A stretch of 6,215 nucleotides of DNA from Bacteroidota bacterium (GTDB lineage Bacteria; Bacteroidota; Bacteroidia; Bacteroidales; Prolixibacteraceae). The notes beneath the pieces are model-generated. The model made no database searches. It was not told the origin of the DNA and saw nothing but the letters and a program-made list of their open reading frames with translations. The stretch spans positions 1 to 6,215 of the forward strand of contig JAUYTA010000335.1 of assembly GCA_030695265.1 (NCBI GenBank), read 5' to 3'. This document shows positions 1 to 5,739 of the stretch, one piece after another (position 1 is the first letter of the stretch; each line of letters begins with the position of its first letter). The position numbers were made by a program, and so were the translations under genes.

Positions 1-1269
1 TGTATCAACATCTTCCAGTAGGCCAAGAAATGCTTTCTGGTAAAATTCACTGTTTTGGCGGATATCCAGGTGAGCAAGGTGAAAACCAAAATTCTGCACG
101 AAACGCAGCGCCTTGTTTACTTCGTTGATGGCCAGCATGGGGGCGCCCCAGTTGGAAAGTGCCTGAAGCAGCATTTCCAGGTCGTATAGCAATTGGCAGG
201 AATTTGTATAAGTCCATGCATTTGTTCCTGAATGATTTTGCTTTACCGGAAGTTTTTCAATCAGGAGAATAACAAATTGTTTAAATGGTTCTCTCGATGC
301 AGCGGTGAATTGCAGATGCCCCGAAATTCCCGGAATCTGATTTTTCAGCAATACTATTAATTCCTGAAATTCAGCAGATAGAGTACTTTCTGAGGTATAA
401 ATACTTAGACTATCTGCAAGATTGTGCAGTCGTTGGCCAACCAGATCCAATGCTTCTGTCCGCAACCGTTCCAAAGTATATTTTGTAATTTCAGGAGTCA
501 CCAATGGATGCCCGTCGCGGTCGCCACCAACCCACGAACCCAGACTAATTTTTGGCATCGACCGGTAATTTTGCAACAATTCCGGCTTAAAACCGGCTTC
601 ATTCCATGCCTGAATCAATGTTTTATCATGAAGTTCAAATACATCAGGAAAAACTTTGGTGAGATAATGTAAAACATTTTCAAGTTCGGTTTCCACCTGC
701 GGTTTTTCGAGGTAAATGTCATCAATGAACCAGAGCCGGGTTAGCAATTCCTTGATGCCCGACCGAATCTGAAAGCGTTCAAGAGTAGTGTAAACCGGAT
801 TTTCCAGCATAACCAGTTGCAGATAAAGTTCGCGGTAATATTTAAGCACCACCGTTCTTTTTGCCTCAGTCGGATGCGCGGTCATTACCGGTTCAATCTC
901 CAATTGCGATAGCGCTGCAACAATTTCATCCTGAACAATTCCGGCCTCTTTCAATTCCGAGAAAGTATGTGCCCAGCTTCCGTTTACACTTTGGGAACCC
1001 ATTGATTGTTGTTTTCCTCGTCGGCTCTGAACGGCCCAGTTCACTTCGCATAAATTAAGCAGTTGAAAACAAATGGAATACAGGTGAATGGTCTTCTGCT
1101 CGTGTTCAGGTTTTGGAGTAGAAACCTGTGTATTGAGCCAGGGAATGTTGTTTATAAGCTCTTTTTCATTGTTTGCTTCGAGAACTTCGGCCAGGCAGTT
1201 GAGCAAGAAATGTAGATCAGAATAGGGTTTGCCAATTTCCTGAATGTTTTCCTTTAGAACAGGGTGCAT
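1..1269 (-). CDS. ppc: Phosphoenolpyruvate carboxylase, N-terminal 423 residues (3' end beyond window)
   Basis: PEP carboxylase adds bicarbonate to phosphoenolpyruvate to give oxaloacetate, refilling the TCA cycle in the cytoplasm. The frame is open from the ATG at 1269 to the window edge. Three hallmarks are visible: TAHPTE at residues 130-135 with the catalytic histidine H132; GSWVGGDRDGHP at 244-255, the active-site glycine/aspartate loop; and FGFHLAHLDIRQNS at about 394-407, whose R404 corresponds to the conserved LDIRQ arginine. The family is usually near 900 residues, so roughly half is here and the C-terminal half with the second active-site segment is missing. The start is firm because an in-frame TAG lies only five codons upstream and no other ATG intervenes. 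The region before it is A-rich without a Shine-Dalgarno sequence. The usual GGDRDGNP reads GGDRDGHP here. The gene lies 35 bases after a truncated Bro-N gene on the same strand, and I see no clear promoter of its own. Confidence 0.96.
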   Translation of the reverse strand, partial: MHPVLKENIQEIGKPYSDLHFLLNCLAEVLEANNEKELINNIPWLNTQVSTPKPEHEQKTIHLYSICFQLLNLCEVNWAVQSRRGKQQSMGSQSVNGSWAHTFSELKEAGIVQDEIVAALSQLEIEPVMTAHPTEAKRTVVLKYYRELYLQLVMLENPVYTTLERFQIRSGIKELLTRLWFIDDIYLEKPQVETELENVLHYLTKVFPDVFELHDKTLIQAWNEAGFKPELLQNYRSMPKISLGSWVGGDRDGHPLVTPEITKYTLERLRTEALDLVGQRLHNLADSLSIYTSESTLSAEFQELIVLLKNQIPGISGHLQFTAASREPFKQFVILLIEKLPVKQNHSGTNAWTYTNSCQLLYDLEMLLQALSNWGAPMLAINEVNKALRFVQNFGFHLAHLDIRQNSEFYQKAFLGLLEDVDT

Positions 1270-1304
1270 AGTTGCTTTTTCGTTCTAAAACATTCCTGAA
1301 GAAG

Positions 1305-1646
1305 TTATTGTTGAGAGAAGATCAATAAATTCAGTTTGAATGGTTCAGCTTTTGGCGATGGAATGGATTGGATTAGCCTAAAAAGTTGCTCAATATCAGC
1401 AATATCGGTAAGTCGCATCTTACCATCAGGGGCTTCCATTTTCAAACCGTTACAATTTGTAACGGTTTGGTTTCCTTCAGCCAACAGCCTCTTCTTTAAT
1501 ACTCTCCAATAGACTTGAGGATTTGGACTATCAGTAAGAGCGGCAATTACATCTACGATAGATACATACCATTTTTCCTGTTCTCCATCCCAAACGGTGC
1601 GAACTTTTTTATCTTCAAATAGCTTTAATGCGTCTTTCCGGGTCAT
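1305..1646 (-). pseudogene. Truncated Bro-N family (phage antirepressor-like) protein, N-terminal part only
   Basis: The 113-residue product opens with MTRKDALKLFEDKKVRTVWD and continues through WYVSIVDVIAALTDS, YWRVLKKRLLAEG, TVTNCNGLKM and a DGKMRLTDIAD segment to SIPSPKAEPFKL near residue 105. This is the N-terminal Bro-N-like domain of a group of chromosomal proteins related to phage antirepressors and BRO proteins. From memory, full-length members run to about 270 residues and continue as EPFKLWLA. Here the match stops at FKL, followed by a divergent tail of eight residues (NLLIFSQQ) and TAA. The C-terminal region of more than 150 residues appears deleted, with ppc starting 35 bases later. 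The Bro-N domain is thought to bind DNA; whether this stub does so is unknown. A promoter-like element lies about 50 bases upstream, so it may still be transcribed. It could instead be a functional short protein, but a decaying remnant is more likely. Confidence 0.72.
1443..1469. repeat. 27-base perfect palindrome inside the Bro-N fragment
   Basis: Arms caaaccgttacaa (1443-1455) and ttgtaacggtttg (1457-1469) are exact reverse complements around a single base at 1456. The palindrome lies within codons for NQTVTNCNGLK. It could act as a dimeric protein binding site or an mRNA hairpin, but it may also be a by-product of a conserved protein motif. The symmetry is seen directly; any role is inference. 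Confidence 0.9.
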
Positions 1647-1697
1647 TTTGATAAAGATTTGATGAAATGATTAGAATTTAATCAAGACTGTTTATTT

Positions 1698-1705
1698 CAA
1701 ATATA
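1698..1705 (-). promoter_or_regulatory. Candidate Bacteroidota -7 promoter element for the Bro-N remnant
   Basis: Reading the minus strand, TATATTTG matches the Bacteroidota -7 consensus TAnnTTTG exactly, 51 bases before the ATG at 1646. A -33 TTTG is not present at the usual 19-21 base spacing; the nearest TTTG lies 25 bases upstream, at the edge of the tpx terminator T-tract. The element follows directly after that terminator, which fits a new transcription unit starting here. Confidence 0.42.
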
Positions 1706-1731
1706 GCAATCTTTCAGTAATTTATGGACAC

Positions 1732-1763
1732 AAAAAAAGCCGCCTGCAAACGCAAACAGCTTT
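1732..1763 (-). terminator. Intrinsic terminator after tpx
   Basis: On the minus strand the arms AGCTGTTTGC and GCAGGCGGCT pair over ten positions (with some G-U pairs) around a four-base GTTT loop. The stem can be lengthened by two A-T pairs, and a run of seven T follows (1738-1732). It starts 24 bases after the tpx stop codon. It separates the dtd-mazG-deoC-tpx run from the Bro-N/ppc genes. Confidence 0.8.
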
Positions 1764-1787
1764 CTGAAATGTCGTAAGTTTTACTTT

Positions 1788-2288
1788 CTACTTCAGCGAA
1801 GCCAAAGCTGCTTCGTAGTTGGGTTCGTCAACAATTTCAGGAACTTGCTGATTGTAAATTACCTGATGATTTTCGTCCAAAACAACTACCGAGCGCGAGT
1901 GCAGATTTGCCAACGGGCCGGTTGAAATTTCCAACTGATAGTCTTTACCAAATTTTCCGGTAGCAAAATCCGAAACTGTGATTGCATTGGCGATGCCTTC
2001 AGTTCCGCAGAAACGAGCCTGCGCAAAAGGTAAATCGCGCGAAATACAAAGCACTTTGGTATTTTCCAGATCGGCAGCCAGTTTGTTGAACTGACGAACA
2101 GAAGCCGCGCAGGTTCCGGTATCCAGACTTGGGAAAATATTCAGAACAAGTCTTTGTCCGGTGAAATCTTTCAATGAAACTTTGGATAAGTCGTTTTTAA
2201 TCAATTCGAAATCAGGAGCTTTAGTTCCTTTTGCAGGAAGTTCACCTATTGTTTGAATTGCATTTCCTTTGAGCGTAATATTTGCCAT
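1788..2288 (-). CDS. tpx: Thiol peroxidase Tpx (atypical 2-Cys peroxiredoxin)
   Basis: Tpx reduces hydrogen peroxide and organic hydroperoxides with electrons from thioredoxin; family members act in the cytoplasm or periplasm. At 166 residues it has the usual full length. The peroxidatic site is PSLDTGTC at 53-60, with T57 and the attacking cysteine C60. The resolving cysteine is C94 in DLPFAQARFC, the spacing expected for the intramolecular disulfide of this subfamily. The conserved arginine is R132 in LHSRSV. The N-terminus MANITLKGNAI is typical and has no signal peptide, so a cytoplasmic enzyme is expected. The gene starts 50 bases after the deoC stop with no strong promoter consensus between, so read-through from deoC is plausible. 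It is the last gene before the intrinsic terminator at 1732-1763. No Shine-Dalgarno sequence precedes the ATG. Confidence 0.97.
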   Translation of the reverse strand: MANITLKGNAIQTIGELPAKGTKAPDFELIKNDLSKVSLKDFTGQRLVLNIFPSLDTGTCAASVRQFNKLAADLENTKVLCISRDLPFAQARFCGTEGIANAITVSDFATGKFGKDYQLEISTGPLANLHSRSVVVLDENHQVIYNQQVPEIVDEPNYEAALASLK

Positions 2289-2338
2289 AATTAATTGTTT
2301 TAATGAAAATTGATTTTGATTCCTAAAACAGCTTTAAA

Positions 2339-3193
2339 CTAAAAATGTTTTACCGGACTGCCTGTAATTTTTTCGAGCAGATTGTTGGTCAGGCGGCTGG
2401 CTCCAATGCGGAACAAATCGGGCGTTAGCCATTCATCGCCCAATATTTCCTGAACGATAGTGAGATATAAAATTGCATCTTCTGGTGTAACAATTCCCCC
2501 AGCCGGTTTGAACCCGATTTTCTGATCGGTTTCCTCAAAATGCTGTTTGATGGCCAGGCACATCACAAATGCAGCTTCCGGACTGGCGGCTTGTGGCAAT
2601 TTACCTGTCGAAGTTTTGATGAAATCGGCTCCGGCAGAGATGGCCAGCATGGATGCCTGCCAGATTTGATCGACATTCAGCACCCCGGTCTCGAGAATTA
2701 CTTTTAAATGTGCATTTCCAATGGCTTTTTTAATGTCTGAAATTTCATGGATGCAGGTTTCGAAATGTCCTTCCTCAAAAGCCCACAATGGCAATACAAT
2801 ATCAATTTCGTTTGCACCGGCAACAACCGCCAAATGAGCTTCTTCAATTTTAATTTTGGTAAATGTCATCGATGATGGAAATCCTCCGGCCACCGCGGCA
2901 ATTTTAACGTTCGGAACTTTCAGCGTGCTTTTCACGGTATGGGCCATATTCGGATAAACACAAATTGCAGCCACATTGCTGATCCCGGGAAATGCTGCCG
3001 GAAAGCTGTTCACTTTTTCTGTGAATGCAGCTACTGAAGTAACTGTATCAGTCGAATTCAGGGTAGTGAGATCGATGCAGGAAAGCGCCTTTTCGAACAT
3101 TTCTTTAGTCATATTTTTCGAGGCATTTTCGCGGATTGCTTCCAGTTCTGATTGGATGTCTGAAAGGGACAACGGGCAGGTTTCGAGGATCAT
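2339..3193 (-). CDS. deoC: Deoxyribose-phosphate aldolase DeoC
   Basis: DeoC is a class I aldolase that cleaves 2-deoxyribose 5-phosphate to acetaldehyde and glyceraldehyde 3-phosphate, the last step of deoxynucleoside breakdown. The Schiff-base lysine is K193 in FIKTSTGK (191-198). The second active-site lysine is K229 in GFKPAGGI (227-234), and the catalytic aspartate is D131 in NEIDIVLP. The AAICVYP strand lies at 75-81 and an IDLTTL segment at 40-45. The protein has 284 residues, against about 259 for the E. coli enzyme. The extra length is largely a helical N-terminal extension of 25-30 residues before EMFEKALSCIDLTTL. M28 is a possible internal start, but the extended form is plausible. 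It follows the MazG-like gene across a 112-base gap that is almost entirely an imperfect palindrome, and precedes tpx by 50 bases. Confidence 0.97.
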   Translation of the reverse strand: MILETCPLSLSDIQSELEAIRENASKNMTKEMFEKALSCIDLTTLNSTDTVTSVAAFTEKVNSFPAAFPGISNVAAICVYPNMAHTVKSTLKVPNVKIAAVAGGFPSSMTFTKIKIEEAHLAVVAGANEIDIVLPLWAFEEGHFETCIHEISDIKKAIGNAHLKVILETGVLNVDQIWQASMLAISAGADFIKTSTGKLPQAASPEAAFVMCLAIKQHFEETDQKIGFKPAGGIVTPEDAILYLTIVQEILGDEWLTPDLFRIGASRLTNNLLEKITGSPVKHF

Positions 3194-3201
3194 ATAAAAT
3201 G

Positions 3202-3303
3202 AGTTTAAAGTTTAAAGTTCAATGTTTAAAGTTTTATTCTAATCGGCAGTTTCGTTTCAGATTCAAGGCTCAACTTTGAACTTTAAACCCGTAACTTTAA
3301 ACT
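3202..3303. repeat. Imperfect palindrome of TTTAAAG heptamers between mazG-like gene and deoC
   Basis: The outer arms agtttaaagtt (3202-3212) and aactttaaact (3293-3303) are exact reverse complements. Overlapping inner arms of 17 bases (3210-3226 and 3272-3288) pair with one mismatch. The left side reads as heptamers tttaaag, tttaaag, ttcaatg, tttaaag from 3204 to 3231. The right side reads ctttgaa, ctttaaa, cccgtaa, ctttaaa from 3274 to 3301. The element begins two bases after the mazG-like stop codon and ends eight bases before the deoC ATG. A transcript could form a long AU-rich hairpin that might affect read-through, stability or deoC translation. Confidence 0.85.
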
Positions 3304-3305
3304 GT

Positions 3306-3647
3306 TCACTTGAGTTTTTCATTGTTCTGATGCCGGTCTTTGTCGCGGCTGGTTTTTTTCTCGATGTTTTTTAGGAAGGCTTCGTTCAGATCGACCCCGG
3401 TTTGGTTGGCCAGACAAATCAACACCCAGAGTACATCGGCCATTTCGTCGCCTAAATCTTTTCCTTCGTCCGATTTTTTGAACGACTGATCGCCGTAAGT
3501 TCTGGCCATAATCCGAGCCAGCTCGCCCACTTCTTCAGTCAGGATGGCTAAGTTAGTCAATTCGCTGAAATAGCGCACGCCAATTGTTTTGATCCACTGG
3601 TCGACCATATGTTGGGCTTCGGGGAGGGTGACGTCGTTTGAGCTCAT
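3306..3647 (-). CDS. MazG-like nucleotide pyrophosphohydrolase
   Basis: This 113-residue all-helical protein belongs to the MazG/dUTPase-fold superfamily of nucleotide pyrophosphohydrolases, which hydrolyse (d)NTPs to monophosphates and remove non-canonical nucleotides. The metal-binding signature is visible as E38-E39-x-x-E42 in LTEEVGELARI and E68-x-x-D71 in DLGDEMADVLWVL. A basic, polar tail (KKTSRDKDRHQNNEKLK) ends the chain. It is a single-domain form; the E. coli MazG has two such domains and is over 260 residues. The substrate cannot be read from sequence. It lies between dtd (128 bases upstream) and deoC (112 bases downstream), and both gaps are filled largely by repeats. With deoC and tpx it suggests a housecleaning role. 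No Shine-Dalgarno sequence or clear promoter precedes the ATG. Confidence 0.93.
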   Translation of the reverse strand: MSSNDVTLPEAQHMVDQWIKTIGVRYFSELTNLAILTEEVGELARIMARTYGDQSFKKSDEGKDLGDEMADVLWVLICLANQTGVDLNEAFLKNIEKKTSRDKDRHQNNEKLK

Positions 3648-3689
3648 TTGTTGTTAATTTGATTGTATAAGTTTAAACATTCATCCGTG

Positions 3690-3776
3690 GTCAATTATTG
3701 TCATTCAGTTGTCATTGGTAGTCATTAATTGTAAAAAAGCGAAACTACAATAAATGACCTATTGACTATCAATGAC
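3690..3776. repeat. GTCATT-word inverted repeat between dtd and mazG-like gene
   Basis: On the plus strand, units of 10-11 bases starting with gtca run in tandem: 3690-3699, 3700-3710, 3711-3720 and 3721-3730. On the opposite strand, gtcattgata (3776-3767), gtcaatag (3766-3759) and gtcatttatt (3758-3749) repeat the same word. The arm 3711-3733 can pair with 3746-3776, allowing one mismatch and a 9-base extra unit in the right arm. The first G of the right-hand copy is the last base of the dtd TAG stop codon. The hairpin loop, not its 3' flank, holds the T-run, so it is not a classic terminator. Confidence 0.8.
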
Positions 3777-4231
3777 TAAAAATCCTTATTCTTCGAATCA
3801 ATAATAATCGTCACCGGTCCATCATTCACCAAAGAAACTTCCATGTGTGCGCCGAAAATTCCTGTCCCGATTGGTTTGCCGAGCGTTTTGCTGAATTCGG
3901 AAACCAGTTGTTCGTAAAGCGGAATGGCAGTTTCAGGTCGGGCAGCACGAATGTACGAAGGGCGGTTTCCCTTTTTGGTTGAGGCGTGCAAAGTAAACTG
4001 GCTGACCACGATCATTTCGCCTGAAACATCCAGAACAGAAAGGTTCATCACGCCTTCCGAATCGCTGAAAATTCTCAGCTGGCAAACCTTTTTTACCAAC
4101 CAGTCAATGTCATCTGCGGAATCAGTTTCTTCAATTCCAGCCAGAACCAACAATCCTTTTCCAATTTCGGAAACTATAGATTCGTCAACCTTGACCGATG
4201 CCGAACTTACCCGTTGAATCACCAATCTCAT
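3776..4231 (-). CDS. dtd: D-aminoacyl-tRNA deacylase Dtd
   Basis: Dtd hydrolyses the ester bond of D-amino acids (such as D-Tyr) and glycine wrongly attached to tRNA, so that they do not enter translation. The protein has 151 residues, close to the usual 145-150. The N-terminus MRLVIQRVSSASVKV is typical. The first catalytic motif SQFTL lies at 77-81 with T80, followed by KKGNRPSY at 86-93. The second, VSLVNDGPVTI at 132-142, contains the Gly-cisPro pair G138-P139 that screens chirality. All key residues are intact, so it should be active as a cytoplasmic homodimer. It is the first gene of the dtd-mazG-deoC-tpx run, and a weak promoter candidate lies just upstream. Its TAG stop shares a base with the adjoining GTCATT repeat. 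No Shine-Dalgarno sequence is seen. Confidence 0.97.
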   Translation of the reverse strand: MRLVIQRVSSASVKVDESIVSEIGKGLLVLAGIEETDSADDIDWLVKKVCQLRIFSDSEGVMNLSVLDVSGEMIVVSQFTLHASTKKGNRPSYIRAARPETAIPLYEQLVSEFSKTLGKPIGTGIFGAHMEVSLVNDGPVTIIIDSKNKDF

Positions 4232-4247
4232 AGAATCAATTTTCAGG

Positions 4248-4279
4248 CAATATTATAAAAAACAAACGGTACGGTTAAA
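4248..4279 (-). promoter_or_regulatory. Weak candidate promoter for dtd
   Basis: On the minus strand TTTA (4279-4276) is followed after 20 bases by TAATATTG (4255-4248). Each element is one mismatch from the Bacteroidota consensus TTTG / TAnnTTTG, and the spacing is right. The -7 element ends 16 bases before the dtd ATG, which would give a very short leader. The match is modest and could be chance in AT-rich DNA. Confidence 0.3.
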
Positions 4280-4356
4280 TTTTGCCCGATCTATCTTGTT
4301 TAGCCCTGAAAAAGATGACTTTGAAGTTTTACCTTGAAATACAGAACCTGTATATT

Positions 4357-4432
4357 AACCACAGATTACTCAGATTTACACAGATTAATTTTAAATTTCT
4401 TCAATCTGTATAAATTTTTTTAATCTGTGGTT
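4357..4432. repeat. CAGATT-word inverted repeat (aaccacagatta type)
   Basis: The outer arms aaccacagatta (4357-4368) and taatctgtggtt (4421-4432) are exact reverse complements of 12 bases. The inner arms atttacacagatt (4374-4386) and aatctgtataaat (4403-4415) pair over 13 bases with one mismatch. CAGATT recurs at 4362, 4371 and 4381. The outer right arm touches the stop codon of the DUF2442-like remnant with no intervening base. In form it resembles dispersed 'ccacagatta cacagatt' repeats that I recall from Bacteroidota genomes; copy number here cannot be seen. Confidence 0.85.
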
Positions 4433-4615
<183 letters not shown>

Positions 4616-4656
4616 TTAAATTGAAAACTTTTGTGAAGTTACAAAAATTACATTAC

Positions 4657-5727
4657 TTACGGTTTTCTCAGCTGATCTTCCAACTTTTGATCGATGATAA
4701 TTTTATTCGAAACCGACACATCGCGGGCAGTAAATAACCCAAGAACCGGTTTGCCATCGCTTGACGTAAAGTTGCTCTTTATATTTGCCGGAGGTACGCT
4801 GAAAAGCGATCCGGTGCTGCTCTGATTGATCATCTGGAAATAATAGAAATAGGCAAACTTGGAAATAGAAGTATGTTTCACGTAAATGGTGTCTCCGAGG
4901 TTCAACTTGCGTTCTTTCACCGCTTTTTTGGTATCGTGAAAATCGGTATAAACTTCCAATCCTGAAATGTAATTGCCGTCCACAAATTCGTCGCTTGCAA
5001 CGGCCAGCCTGGTTCCGTTTGTAACCAGCGAATCGTTCACAAAAACATCCCATTTATAGTAATTGCCTATTCCCGGAGTTTCTTTTCCGTAGGTAAAAAC
5101 TGCCAGAAAGATTTTATTTCCACGCATCGACGGGAAAACCAGTATTGAGTCAATCGGCTCCACCCTGGCAAGTTTATCTTTGGCAGTTATGGTAGTGCCT
5201 TCCGATTGAATGTTGAGGGTGTATTCACGTCCGGCAACACCCAAAAAGCTGGAATTTTGTGGTACAGTGTATAAACCTTTTTTCTGCTGATCCTCCACCA
5301 AAGTGATAGAATTTGACGGACTGGTATCGTCTGAAATAGAAACTTCAGCTCCACTAATTCCCGGATATGCTATATCCTCATCAACCTGCAATGTTTTGTA
5401 CAGAAATACAGTCGGCTCATCCTGAGTTGTTATGCCGGCTTCAACGCCAATCAGGTTCAGGTTTTCGTCGTTCAGTTTAACTTCCACAATGTCCTCGCAG
5501 GAGGTGAAGAGGACAGCAAGAGTCAGAAGTAGGAAGACAGAAGACCGGAGTCCGAAGACCGGAGTCCGAAGTCGGGAGTCCGAAGTCGGGAGTCCGAAGC
5601 AGCGTTGCCCTGAGCTTGCCGAAGGGTCGAAGGGAGTTTTTTCTGAAGTCCGAAGTCCGAAATTCACAGCTTTTTTGCCAGTAGCCAGTAGCCAGTAGCC
5701 AGTAGCTTTTTCTATATCCTTTTTCAT
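4657..5727 (-). CDS. DUF4249-family outer-membrane lipoprotein with repeat-built N-terminus
   Basis: The product has 356 residues from the ATG at 5727. A TTG three codons further upstream is in frame, but MKKDIEK is the natural start. The signal core FLLLTLAVLFTSC (65-77) ends in a lipobox-like FTSC with lipidated C77, followed by EDIVEVKLND. Usual DUF4249 signal peptides begin a few residues before the hydrophobic core. Here about 60 residues precede it, including ATGYWLLATGKK, GLRTSEK, PFDPSASSGQ and DSRLRTPVFGLRSS, all encoded by short tandem repeats. The mature part (78-356) is beta-rich, with GAEVSISDD, GREYTLNI and a late DGKPVLGLFTARDVS, as expected for DUF4249. Its function is unknown; such genes commonly follow TonB-dependent receptors, so a surface partner in uptake is inferred. 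It starts 12 bases after the receptor stop, indicating one operon. Export may be impaired by the long n-region. Confidence 0.85.
   Translation of the reverse strand: MKKDIEKATGYWLLATGKKAVNFGLRTSEKTPFDPSASSGQRCFGLPTSDSRLRTPVFGLRSSVFLLLTLAVLFTSCEDIVEVKLNDENLNLIGVEAGITTQDEPTVFLYKTLQVDEDIAYPGISGAEVSISDDTSPSNSITLVEDQQKKGLYTVPQNSSFLGVAGREYTLNIQSEGTTITAKDKLARVEPIDSILVFPSMRGNKIFLAVFTYGKETPGIGNYYKWDVFVNDSLVTNGTRLAVASDEFVDGNYISGLEVYTDFHDTKKAVKERKLNLGDTIYVKHTSISKFAYFYYFQMINQSSTGSLFSVPPANIKSNFTSSDGKPVLGLFTARDVSVSNKIIIDQKLEDQLRKP
5540..5599. repeat. Four tandem 14-base units (GAAGNCCGGAGTCC type) in the lipoprotein gene
   Basis: Units gaagaccggagtcc (5540-5553 and 5554-5567) and gaagtcgggagtcc (5568-5581 and 5582-5595) follow each other without a gap, then a partial gaag. 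Copies 1-2 are identical, copies 3-4 are identical, and the two types differ at two bases. Each unit is two related heptamers. They encode roughly FGLPTSDSRLRTPVFGLRS just before the signal-peptide core. Confidence 0.92.
5608..5634. repeat. CCCTGAGC...GAAGGGTCGAAGGG short repeat
   Basis: The sequence ccctgagcttgccgaaggg (5608-5626) followed by tcgaaggg reads on the coding strand as CCCTTCG twice, then GCAAGCTCAGGG, giving the peptide PFDPSASSGQ. Sequences of this kind are, from memory, dispersed short repeats in many environmental bacteria, and SASSGQ-like peptides are a common translation artefact of them. Dispersal in this genome is not visible here. Confidence 0.7.
5645..5658. repeat. Two tandem GAAGTCC heptamers
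   Basis: Two exact copies of gaagtcc stand at 5645-5651 and 5652-5658, followed by gaa. They belong to the same heptamer family as 5540-5599, separated from it by the CCCTGAGC element. They encode FGLRTS on the minus strand. Confidence 0.75.
5677..5704. repeat. Four tandem GCCAGTA heptamers
   Basis: Four exact copies of gccagta run from 5677 to 5704, then gc. On the coding strand this reads as TACTGGC repeats and yields ATGYWLLATG because 7 is not a multiple of 3. It sits eight codons after the lipoprotein start codon. Confidence 0.93.
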
Positions 5728-5739
5728 GATGATCAAAAA

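Noticed and set aside
424..672. Plus-strand open frame of 82 codons opposite ppc
   Set aside because: It is antisense to PEP carboxylase, has low-complexity unfamiliar sequence and no recognizable motif. The ppc frame explains this DNA fully; the same holds for 861-1058.
2289..2338. Separate tpx promoter
   Set aside because: No TAnnTTTG element is found at suitable spacing; the DNA is simply AT-rich.
2976..3197. Plus-strand open frame opposite deoC
   Set aside because: It is antisense to the conserved DeoC N-terminal region, with no start context or family likeness.
3924..4217. Plus-strand open frame of 97 codons opposite dtd
   Set aside because: It mirrors dtd codons and shows no independent features; dtd has all catalytic motifs intact.
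4623..4640. Terminator after the DUF4249 gene (aactt/aagtt hairpin)
   Set aside because: The stem is only five AT-rich pairs and is followed by a short T-run, which is too weak to call.
4703..5053. Minus-strand open frame of 116 codons in another frame inside the DUF4249 gene
   Set aside because: It overlaps conserved lipoprotein sequence, and its composition (many Arg, Cys, Phe) is typical of an out-of-frame reading.
5432..5698. Plus-strand open frame through the repeat cluster
   Set aside because: It is a repeat-derived peptide antisense to the lipoprotein n-region; tandem heptamers keep several frames open by chance.
5540..5704. CRISPR array in the repeat-rich stretch
   Set aside because: Units of 7 or 14 bases are directly tandem with no spacers, and they lie inside an open reading frame.
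5728..5736. TTG start three codons upstream for the DUF4249 protein
   Set aside because: ATG at 5727 gives the standard MKK signal-peptide start, so TTG is unnecessary.
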